NCBI GenBank assembly: GCA_965229645.1
Contig: OZ245893.1
Location: 1,798,001-1,862,000, forward strand
Direction of reading: 5' to 3'
Length of the DNA stretch: 64,000 bases
From: CAXQZM01 sp965229645
GTDB taxonomy: Bacteria; Pseudomonadota; Alphaproteobacteria; UBA7985
The notes beneath the pieces were generated by a model. The model worked only from the letters and a program-made list of their open reading frames with translations, did not search any database and had not been told where the DNA came from. The position numbers and the translations under genes are program-made. Of the stretch, positions 35,610 through 42,982 are shown piece after piece (the stretch's first letter is position 1; each line of letters starts with the position of its first letter).

Positions 35610-36116
35610 ATGATCCCCAGCCCGTTTCTTACCCTGCTTCGACCCGATCAAGACCCTGTGGCGATCCCATCGGGCGTCAGCGCGGCAATCCTATCGGGCG
35701 ATCCTGGTCCTCGAATCCTTGCCTGGCAAGCCGCGGCGGACCGCGCAGGGATAGCACTGATCCGCGTCGCAAGCACGGGCCACGATGGCGCTGATGGGTT
35801 TTGGACGCCGCGGCTTGACTGCCTCAAGGCTCTGCGCGCTGGCTCGTATGACTTGCAGCTGATTGGCTTGGCGCAAGACCGCCACGCGGCCATGGAGTTG
35901 GCCGAGGCGGGCGCCGACCTGATTCTATTTGCGGTTTTTGACCCCGCGCAAGCGGTCCCCCAACTCCTTCCAGGCGATGAGGCTCTCGCCCGATGGTGGG
36001 CACTTATGTTCGAAGTGCCTTGCGCGATCTTCAGGGACACGCGACCCGATCCAGCGGAAGGCTACGGCAGCGAGGGAATGCCCGAGTTCTTCTTGATTCC
36101 AACAGATGCGTTTTGA
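35610..36116 (+). CDS. Thiamine-phosphate-synthase-like protein
   Basis: 168 residues, shorter than ThiE (about 210). The segment DLQLIGLAQDRHAAMELAEAGADLILFAVFDP resembles the ThiE/TenI motif IG.S.H....A..A.GADYI.FG, but substrate residues differ, so true thiamine phosphate synthase activity is doubtful. ATG 35610 is chosen with AAGGGG 6 bp upstream. Stand-alone gene followed by a MITE fragment and the convergent purH. Confidence 0.55.
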   Translation: MIPSPFLTLLRPDQDPVAIPSGVSAAILSGDPGPRILAWQAAADRAGIALIRVASTGHDGADGFWTPRLDCLKALRAGSYDLQLIGLAQDRHAAMELAEAGADLILFAVFDPAQAVPQLLPGDEALARWWALMFEVPCAIFRDTRPDPAEGYGSEGMPEFFLIPTDAF

Positions 36117-36130
36117 GTGAGGGCGGACCT

Positions 36131-36181
36131 CGCGGCCCTTATACCAGCGATCATAAGAGTCATTTTCAATCGCCGCTGGTA
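36131..36181 (-). repeat. MITE end fragment R6
   Basis: Only the left-end hairpin of subfamily I, in reverse orientation: GGCCCTTATACCAGCGATC ... CGCCGCTGGTA, followed by TAA. It sits between the convergent ThiE-like and purH genes, where hairpins could act on both transcripts. Confidence 0.85.
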
Positions 36182-36197
36182 TAATTGTGACGCGGGT

Positions 36198-37718
36198 CTA
36201 GTGCCGAAAGTGGCGAATGCCTGTGAAAACCATGGCCAGCCTTGCCGCGTCTGCGGCGGCGATGACTTGCGCGTCGCGCTGGGAGCCGCCAGGCTGGATC
36301 ACCGCGCTGGCACCCGCGTCGATAGCGACTTGCAACCCATCGGCGAAGGGAAAGAACGCATCCGACGCCACCACGCAGCCGCGCGTGTCTAGCCCCGCCG
36401 CCTCGGCTTTCCACCGCGCCATGCGCGCCGCGTCGACGCGGCTCATTTGGCCTGCGCCGATGCCCAGGGTTCGCCCCTGATGGGCAAGCACAATGGCGTT
36501 GGACTTGGTATGCTTGGCCACCGTAAAGGCAAACAGTAAATCCTGAACCTGCGCCGCGTTCGGGGCTTTGGCCGTGGGCGTCGTCAGATCGCTGGCCTGG
36601 ACCTGGTGCCGATCGAAGGACTGCCGGACCATGGCCCCGCTCAAGGATCGATAGGCCCAGGGCCGCGACGGGCGCTGCGTGTTCGCCACCTCCAGCAGGC
36701 GCACCTGGGGCTTGTCAGCGAACACCTGGCGCGCCGCTGCGCCAATCTCTGGGGCCAGGATCACCTCGACGAACAGATCGCGGATGCGGGCCGCGGTTGC
36801 TTGGTCCAGGGGCGCCGAAAGGGCGATGACCCCGCCGAACGCCGAGACGGGGTCGCAGGCCTGGGCCCCATCGAAGGCTTCGCCGATCGTATTGCCGTAG
36901 GCTGCGCCGCAGGGGTTGGTATGCTTGACGATCACGGCGTTCGTCCCGCCCAAATCTTGACACAACTCCCAAGCGGCATCGGCGTCGAGAAAGTTGTTGT
37001 AGGACAGGGCTTTGCCCTGCACTTGGACCCCATGCGCTGCGCAGTTTAACCCTTTTGCCGTCGGCAAAATAAGTTCGCCCCTTTGGTGGGGATTCTCCCC
37101 ATAGCGCAGCGATTCCATCCCGCCTCCCGCCAAAAAGTCGGCGACAAGGCGATCGTACTTAGAAGTATGGTCGAAAGCGCGCGCCGCGTATGCCTGCCGC
37201 AAGGGGTCTAGGTCGCCAGCGTCCAAGGCCGCGAGGGTCGCGTCGAATTGGTCCGCGTCGATCAGGGGCAGGACATGGGCATGATTTTTCGCCGCGGCGC
37301 GCAACATGGCAGGGCCGCCGATGTCGATCTGCTCAAGGCACGCCTCGAACGCAGCTTTGGCCTCTAGAGTTTGTGCAAAAGGGTAGAGGTTGAGGACGGC
37401 GAGGCCAAATCCCTCAATCCCATGGGCGGCGAGGGTGGCACGGTGGTCGGGGCGATGCAGGTTGGCCAAGAGCCCCCCATGGATGACGGGATGCAAGGTT
37501 TTGACCCGCCCGTCCAGAATCTCTGGAAACCCTGTCAGCGACTCCACAGTGCTGACCTGCAAGCCCGCGTCTTGGAGGGCGCGTGCCGTCCCCCCCGTTG
37601 AAACCAGATCAAAGCCCCGCGCCACCAAGGCAGCGGCGAAATCGACCAGCCCTGTCTTGTCAGAAACAGAAATCAGGGCGCGTTGGCAAACCGATGCGGC
37701 GGTTGTGGATGCGGTCAT
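36198..37718 (-). CDS. purH: Bifunctional AICAR transformylase/IMP cyclohydrolase
   Basis: Catalyses the last two steps of IMP synthesis. 506 residues. N-terminal MGS-like IMP cyclohydrolase domain (LISVSDKTGL, STGGTARAL, GRVKTLHPVIHGG) and the AICAR formyltransferase domain (LRYGENPHQ, VIVKHTNPCGAA, SDAFFPFADGL). Start overlaps the heparinase-like stop by ATGA and has GAAGGAG upstream. Part of the common alphaproteobacterial rpe-heparinase-purH block. Confidence 0.98.
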   Translation of the reverse strand: MTASTTAASVCQRALISVSDKTGLVDFAAALVARGFDLVSTGGTARALQDAGLQVSTVESLTGFPEILDGRVKTLHPVIHGGLLANLHRPDHRATLAAHGIEGFGLAVLNLYPFAQTLEAKAAFEACLEQIDIGGPAMLRAAAKNHAHVLPLIDADQFDATLAALDAGDLDPLRQAYAARAFDHTSKYDRLVADFLAGGGMESLRYGENPHQRGELILPTAKGLNCAAHGVQVQGKALSYNNFLDADAAWELCQDLGGTNAVIVKHTNPCGAAYGNTIGEAFDGAQACDPVSAFGGVIALSAPLDQATAARIRDLFVEVILAPEIGAAARQVFADKPQVRLLEVANTQRPSRPWAYRSLSGAMVRQSFDRHQVQASDLTTPTAKAPNAAQVQDLLFAFTVAKHTKSNAIVLAHQGRTLGIGAGQMSRVDAARMARWKAEAAGLDTRGCVVASDAFFPFADGLQVAIDAGASAVIQPGGSQRDAQVIAAADAARLAMVFTGIRHFRH

Positions 37719-39337
37719 AGGGGCACTCCTTCTTGACTAAAGCGCCATCGCAGCGCGCCCCTGTCGGGGGCGGTTCCCTGGGGATCGGGCGATAGGATCA
37801 GTTGTTGGCTGCGCGTCGGTGCGCCCTGTTCACTGGCGACAACCGTTTCGGCGATTTGCAAGCGCGCGCCCCATGTTTCAAACCGCCACCCCGTCTCGCG
37901 GGCGGACAAGCGCAGCAGCGCCGCGCGGCGCGTCTGGGTAAGTTCGGCCGAAATACCTGGGTTCAGATGAAATCGGACCAGGGCTTGATCGAGACCTGTG
38001 CCGCCCATACGATCCTCCCCTTCCAAAACCAGGCCGTCGGCACGCAAACCCAAGGTTCGGGTATGGACGCCGCCGCCAAGCCCCGCATAGCCATCGTGGG
38101 ACAGACGCATGTACGCGCCGCTGGCGTCCTGTTCCACTTGGGTTTGGATCTGCTGGGGGCTGCGGCCAACGCGGCCATGGCTCAAAAGTTCGGAAGAATC
38201 GCGATTGGCCCAGATCAGGGTGGAGTGGGCGTTGGTCGTGCGCTGGAACTGCGCCCAGTCGGAACCTGCGTCGAAGTTGCCGCAGTTGGTCACGAGGCGA
38301 ACTTGTCCGATGGAAAATTCAAAGGCTAGAGTCCCTGCATGAACCCCGCACGGGCCAGGACGCTGCGGCGCCTTGCCCGCATCGACCAGCAGCAAGCTGC
38401 GCCGCGCCTTCAGCCGATAAAATCCATCGTTACCCTCGGGCCCTGCAGCGGGGGTTTGGCCACCGTCGGCGCGTTCCAGGGCTTCGCGAATCAGATCCGT
38501 GCCGACCAGGGGCTCACCCTGAAATCGCGCCAGACGACCATTGCCGTGCTGCAATTGGCGGATCGCACCCGCCAAGCTAGCGAGCGTGATCCGAATCCCT
38601 TGGGGGAGGGCCTGCGCGGCCAAAGTAAGGGCCGATCCGATGTCGATGAGGTCAAGCAGCACCCGCATTTGGCCCTGCGGGCATCGTTGCGCGTGGGACC
38701 CATCGGCGCGAACTTGGTCGGCCAAAGCGTCCTCCAAGTCATTCAAATGTTTTTGCACCGTAGGGCCAAACCCGACAAGGCACAAGTCAACGAGGATCAA
38801 GGCCTTCAAACAGCGAATCAACTCCACTCCGCTCAACCGACGTGGACCCAAGCGGCGCAAAAAGGCCGCTTGCTGCGCGGCAGACTTGAGCACGGCTTGC
38901 TGCAGCCCTGGGTCGGCGGTTGACTTGAGAAAGTCAAAGTGCGCCATCCACTGGGTAAGACGGGTCGCAAGGGTCGCAGGGTGCCACGAATGGGCCCGAT
39001 AGCGCCCATGGTCGTCGATCCATAGGCCGACCAAGGCGCGCGCGGTGAGGCGCGCGCGCGGGTCTGTCGAGGCGCGCAAATCGTCCAGCCAGGCAAAATC
39101 GTGCAGCCGCCGCAACCAATCTGGCCCCGCCGCCGCAGGATACCAGGTCTCATCGCGCAGATCGATTTGCTGCCCCGCAAAGCGAAAATGCCCCTTGGTC
39201 AGTCGGTTGCCGACATCGCGATCCCCTGGCCAGAGTTTTTTCGGCTGAACCAGAGGAAACGCGCCCGCCTGACGGCCATAGAATCGCCGATTGGCGGGCA
39301 GGCGAAAGGGCAGGGTTTGCAAACCCCCGCGTATCAC
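37715..39337 (-). CDS. Heparinase II/III family protein
   Basis: About 540 residues. The helical N-terminal toroid (WLDDLRAS, WMAHFDFL region) and the C-terminal beta-sandwich with GPCGVHAGTLAFEFSIG and NCGNFDAGSDW belong to the heparinase II/III-like family. I set the start at GTG 39337, which has AGGATGAG upstream and lies after the rpe stop. The frame extends further upstream only as a shadow of rpe. The gene is conserved between rpe and purH in alphaproteobacteria; its real polysaccharide substrate is not established. Confidence 0.85.
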   Translation of the reverse strand: MIRGGLQTLPFRLPANRRFYGRQAGAFPLVQPKKLWPGDRDVGNRLTKGHFRFAGQQIDLRDETWYPAAAGPDWLRRLHDFAWLDDLRASTDPRARLTARALVGLWIDDHGRYRAHSWHPATLATRLTQWMAHFDFLKSTADPGLQQAVLKSAAQQAAFLRRLGPRRLSGVELIRCLKALILVDLCLVGFGPTVQKHLNDLEDALADQVRADGSHAQRCPQGQMRVLLDLIDIGSALTLAAQALPQGIRITLASLAGAIRQLQHGNGRLARFQGEPLVGTDLIREALERADGGQTPAAGPEGNDGFYRLKARRSLLLVDAGKAPQRPGPCGVHAGTLAFEFSIGQVRLVTNCGNFDAGSDWAQFQRTTNAHSTLIWANRDSSELLSHGRVGRSPQQIQTQVEQDASGAYMRLSHDGYAGLGGGVHTRTLGLRADGLVLEGEDRMGGTGLDQALVRFHLNPGISAELTQTRRAALLRLSARETGWRFETWGARLQIAETVVASEQGAPTRSQQLILSPDPQGTAPDRGALRWRFSQEGVPL

Positions 39338-39351
39338 GGTCTCATCCTGCC

Positions 39352-40008
39352 TTATCCGCGCAAGTCGGCCATAGCTTGGCCGTACGCCGCTGCGCCTAGG
39401 ATCGCAGACCCCGCCACCAAAACATTGGCCCCCGCGGCGATGCACGCGGGGGCTGAGGCCGCCGTAACGCCGCCATCTACCTCGATGTCGTAGTCCAGGC
39501 CCGCGTCGGCGCGCCATTGCGCCAAGGTCCGCACCTTGTCGAGGCAGGCGGGCAAGAAGGCCTGGCCGCCAAAACCTGGATTGACGGTCATGACTAAGGC
39601 CAAATCAAACTCCCCCAAGAGCGGCCGCATCGCACCAACGGACGTGCCTGGATTTAGGGCCAAGCCTGCCTTGCAACCAAGATCGCGGATCGCCCGCAAG
39701 CTGCGGTGGACATGTGGCCCCGCCTCCACATGCACCGTCATGATCTGCGACCCCGCCGCCGCAAAGGCGGGCAGGTAGGGATCAACGGGCGCGATCATAA
39801 GATGGGTATCAAAAACTTTGGCAGTCTTGTCGCGTAGCGCCTGGATCAGGGCGGGGCCAAAGCTGATGTTGGGAACGAAATGACCGTCCATCACGTCGAG
39901 GTGCATGAAATCGGCCCCCGCCGCGTCCAGGTCATGCACCTCTTGGCCGAGGCACGACCAATCGGCGGCCAGCAAGGACGGGGCAATACGAAGGGGTGCG
40001 GGGGCCAT
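39352..40008 (-). CDS. rpe: Ribulose-phosphate 3-epimerase
   Basis: 218-residue TIM barrel of the pentose phosphate pathway. Signature motifs present: APSLLAADW, HLDVMDGHFVPNISFGP with metal ligands, FDTHLMI, VMTVNPGFGGQAF and DIEVDGGV. ATG 40008 gives the normal length. First gene of the rpe-heparinase-purH unit. Confidence 0.97.
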   Translation of the reverse strand: MAPAPLRIAPSLLAADWSCLGQEVHDLDAAGADFMHLDVMDGHFVPNISFGPALIQALRDKTAKVFDTHLMIAPVDPYLPAFAAAGSQIMTVHVEAGPHVHRSLRAIRDLGCKAGLALNPGTSVGAMRPLLGEFDLALVMTVNPGFGGQAFLPACLDKVRTLAQWRADAGLDYDIEVDGGVTAASAPACIAAGANVLVAGSAILGAAAYGQAMADLRG

Positions 40009-40181
40009 GGCGCGTAAATCCACTCGGTTTGGTGTTGAATTGGCTGAAACCCCCTTGTTGGCGCAGATGCTCCTGGGGGTCGGCCCGATGTGGCCCAGGC
40101 TATAGCCTGGGTCAGGGACCCTAAACAACGCCAAAAAATGCCGTGTGGAAATCGGAACGAGACTCTGCGCGGGACGGGAGA

Positions 40182-40243
40182 GAATAGGACATTGGCGCGG
40201 ATGTTCCCTTGAAGTCGATTGTTCCAATCGACTTGGACCCTGC
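40182..40243. repeat. 60-bp palindromic element P3, full copy
   Basis: Contains the perfect inverted repeat AAGTCGATTG-TTC-CAATCGACTT, flanked by GGACATTGGCGCGGATG and a CTATAAG end. The same arrangement occurs at 45.45 kb. It lies between divergently transcribed rpe and the membrane-protein gene. TTG(TTC) and CTATAA spaced 18 bp could also act as a promoter. Confidence 0.7.
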
Positions 40244-40361
40244 TATAAGAAACCGCGATAGAGAGCCCCTGTTGATCGATCCCCATGGAAAGGACCCTGC
40301 CTTGGTGTTTCAACGACCCAACCCCCCTTACGGCAGGGCGGCCCATGCGCCGATTGACCCC

Positions 40362-41240
40362 ATGGCAGCGCCCTACCAACCCCGCTTGCCCGACTTGAAC
40401 TTAGGCCTTGTTCTCAGCCATACATGGGACGACCTGATTCGACGCCGCGCGGGCCTTGTGTTGCTGGGGTGTCTCACGGGGCTTGCTTACACCTTCATCA
40501 GTCTTGGGTTCTTTAGCGCCGACGCCGCCCTGCGGGGGGCGGCACCGAATTTTGCGCGGTCCCTCTTGCAAACGGAAACCTTGGGATTGTTGCACGCACT
40601 TGTTGGGGACTTCCTTCTGCTCAGCCTGTTTTCCTTCCTGATCTATCGCTTGACGCTGCTGGGCGAGCCCATACGGCTGCGCCCGATCCGCGCCGCGGGC
40701 CTGCGCCGCTATGGCAAGTTTATGGCGGCAACCTTGGATGTTGTGGCCGTGCCCGCGCTTGCCTTCCTGCCTTACGGGGCCTTTATTGTCTTGCAGGTGA
40801 TTTGGGCCGTTCAAGGCACCGTCCCAGACGTTGTTCCCAGGGTCTTGGTCATGACCGACGGTCCCTCCAACGCCCTCAAAGGCTTGTGCGCCGTCCTATT
40901 TTACCTGATGTTCCTGCGCTTTGCCTTCGTCCTGCCCGCCGTCGCTGGGGACGCCACTTATGGATTGCGCGACTCCTGGCGGGCAACCCAGGGGCTGTGG
41001 GGGCGCCTGGTCGCTTTGATGATCCTCACAATGGGCCCTAGCGCGGCCCTGATCGCGGGTTTGCAATGGATCTGGACCCCGACCGACCTAGGCGGGGTCT
41101 TCCTGATCACGCTCCTGTCCTGTGGCCTATGGCTTGCGGCCGTGGCCGCGTTCACAACGGCCTTGTCGATTGCCGTGTGCTTGCGCACTGGCTGGAATCC
41201 CGCAGCGGACCAAGCGCGCGGCCTAAGCTACGGGCCCTAA
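40362..41240 (+). CDS. Uncharacterised multi-pass membrane protein
   Basis: About 292 residues with roughly six to seven hydrophobic segments and internal loops rich in Arg. It resembles, in layout only, the glycerophosphodiester-phosphodiesterase-type membrane domain proteins with long helices and GLW/RATQGLWGR loops. ATG 40362 is the only in-frame ATG before the first helix. The frame continues upstream to a TTG at 40209 inside the P3 element, which is less likely. Function unknown. Confidence 0.7.
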   Translation: MAAPYQPRLPDLNLGLVLSHTWDDLIRRRAGLVLLGCLTGLAYTFISLGFFSADAALRGAAPNFARSLLQTETLGLLHALVGDFLLLSLFSFLIYRLTLLGEPIRLRPIRAAGLRRYGKFMAATLDVVAVPALAFLPYGAFIVLQVIWAVQGTVPDVVPRVLVMTDGPSNALKGLCAVLFYLMFLRFAFVLPAVAGDATYGLRDSWRATQGLWGRLVALMILTMGPSAALIAGLQWIWTPTDLGGVFLITLLSCGLWLAAVAAFTTALSIAVCLRTGWNPAADQARGLSYGP

Positions 41241-41252
41241 AGAAGGGACCCA

Positions 41253-41592
41253 TACCAACGGCCAAAAGTGTCAGCTTTTTTGGCCGTTTTATGTCTCACG
41301 GCAGAAACGCGTCGCGTTTCGGCTTTTTGGGGTTGCGGTCTCACCTCGCTCGCTACGCTCGCTCAGCCCGACTCTTCTTTTGCGGTCTCTACTCGCTCGC
41401 TACGCTCGCTCAGCCCGGCCGTAGGACGGGGCCTCCGCTTATACCCCGAGGCGCCTTCTTAACTCATCTCGGGGCCGCGTGTTTCGGGCGCGGGCGTTCC
41501 CTGCGCCCTTCGGGCTTGGAGCCCGCTACGGGGGCCGCAGTCGCGGCCCTTATACCAGCGATCATTCGAGTCATTCTCATTCGCCGCGGGCA
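41253..41592 (-). repeat. MITE copy R7 with two kinds of internal module
   Basis: Reverse-orientation copy beginning TACCAACGGCC. It holds two modules with the CTCGCTCGCTACGCTCGCTC core (near 41340 and 41387) and one of the GGGCGTTCCCTGCGCCC type (near 41500), thus combining both module kinds. The right end is damaged (CGCCGCGGGC in place of CGCCGCTGGTA). Confidence 0.87.
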
Positions 41593-41688
41593 TTCCTCTG
41601 TAGATGAGGTCGGGGAGGGGCGTCACTACTCGGGTTTGGCGTTTGGACGCAAGTTCGGTCCATGGGTCAGCCGATCCTTCCGCTGTTA

Positions 41689-42860
41689 TACCAACGGAAA
41701 AATTAAATGACCGTTGCCCAATCGCGTTTAGTCACCGACATTATGCGCCTTGGGTCATTGGCAAAGAAGTTCCATGCCTCAGCGCACTTTTGAAGAATTT
41801 CCTCGTATGTGTCGAATACCGATAGTGCGAGTTTGTTTGCTCGCAGATATTGCCAGACGTTTTCCATAGGGTTGAGCTCTGGCGAGTAGGGCGGCAATTT
41901 TAGGAGCGTGATATTCTGGGGTATCTCTAGTTTGTTAGCCAGATGCCAACCTGCGCAATCAAGCACAAGGATCGCATGCGCACCAGTAGCAACCGTTTTG
42001 GAGATTTCCGCTAAGTGCAAGTTCATCGCCTCGGTGTTCACATAAGGCAAGACCAGCCCCGCGGCGACACCCCGTTCGGGACAGGCAGCCCCGAAGATAT
42101 AGCTCCATTGATAACGTGTATCACGCGGCGCACGCGGGCGAGTGCCCTGAGGCGCCCAAATACGCGTCACTGTGCCCTTCTGACCTACGCGCGCCTCATC
42201 CTGAAACCAAACCTCAAGGGTTTTTTCGCGGGCGTAGTCAGGCAAAATATCCCTTATGATCTTTGAGAAGTTTTTTTTAGCGCCTCCTGGGCCTCTTTGT
42301 CGGTTTTGGGGTGTTCGGGCCGCACTGTCATACGCCGAAATCCCAGCTTGTCCAAGTAGTTCCCCACTGTGCGCTCACTCACCTCGATCTTCATTTCTTG
42401 TTTGATCCGATCTGCTAAGTCTTTGCGTCGCCAACGTACAACGCCATCGCGCTCAACGTCAGGACCAGCCTTTACCCAAGCTGCAAGTTGGTCCATCTCA
42501 GATCCTTTGATGCGGGGCTTGGCTCCTGCGCCTTTGCGATCTTCCAAACCCCCAACGCCTTCGTCATTATAGCGATGGATCCAATCACGTAGCGACTGTC
42601 GGTCCATGCCGCTACTTTCTGCTGCGTACTTACGAGACGCACCTTCCAAAACAAGTGCTATGGAAAGCAATCGCCCGCCAACTCGACCGTTCTTCGCCTT
42701 GCGTGCCAGCGCCCGCAAATCATCGGCACTCTTGTCAAGACGGGTAATGGGAACCGCTGCACTCATATCAAACTCCTATTCAATGATCCCTGCATCGAAT
42801 CAGAATTGGACCACCTTGGGAATCCCTAAAATTAAGAGTCGCTCATTCTTGCCGCTGGTA
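41689..42860 (-). mobile_element. IS630-family insertion sequence
   Basis: 1172 bp, ends TACCAACGG and CCGCTGGTA (inverted, one mismatch in 9), with TA on both outer sides (TTA left, TAA right). It encodes an OrfA/OrfB transposase. Its ends match MITE ends: the left end has the AACGG...CCGTT hairpin of the MITE right end, and the right end has the GACTCTTA and GAATGAG words of the MITE left end. It appears intact and so probably active or recently active. Confidence 0.92.
41703..42766 (-). CDS. IS630 transposase, made by programmed -1 frameshift
   Basis: OrfA (42766-42254) carries the paired helix-turn-helix DNA-binding part; OrfB (in a -1 frame, ATG 42245) carries the DDE domain. The overlap holds eight A residues on the coding strand (42278-42271) after CT. 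Slippage there gives EALKKNFSKIIRDILPDY joined to VWFQDEARVGQKGT, the normal continuous IS630 sequence. Catalytic residues: Asp in FQDEAR, Asp in LVLDCAGWH, Glu in NPMENVW. The stop codon lies only 14 bp from the element end. Confidence 0.92.
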
Positions 42861-42896
42861 TAAGATTCAATAAAGAACCTGATACCCAACAACAAA

Positions 42897-42926
42897 CCGC
42901 CCAAAGACCTCGAGATCTTTGGGCGG
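42897..42926 (-). terminator. Distal terminator hairpin after the chitinase gene
   Basis: Perfect 11-bp stem CCGCCCAAAGA/TCTTTGGGCGG with an 8-base loop; TTTGTTGTT follows on the minus strand. Second hairpin of a tandem pair. Confidence 0.7.
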
Positions 42927-42946
42927 CTGCTTGGAGAAACATGGGT

Positions 42947-42977
42947 CCCAGGCAGGTTGCCTGCCTGGGGATTTTTT
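42947..42977. terminator. Hairpin directly after the chitinase stop
   Basis: Perfect 10-bp stem CCCAGGCAGG/CCTGCCTGGG with a 3-base loop. On the plus strand it is followed by GATTTTTT, a good terminator for transcription coming out of the IS element. On the minus strand it is preceded by the A-run and lies just after the chitinase stop. Confidence 0.7.
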
Positions 42978-42982
42978 AGGAT

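Noticed and set aside
37715..39517. 600-residue heparinase-like protein starting at 39517
   Set aside because: The first 60 residues overlap rpe in another frame and look random; GTG 39337 with a ribosome-binding site is a better start.
40218..40241. P3 element as a sigma-70 promoter of the 40.36-kb gene
   Set aside because: TTGTTC and CTATAA fit loosely, but the other copies of the element lie at the 3' ends of genes, so promoter function is not the common feature. Kept only as a note.
41703..42766. Transposase pseudogene broken by a frameshift
   Set aside because: The break is at an A8 slippery sequence in the normal place for IS630 elements, both halves keep key residues, and the ends are intact.
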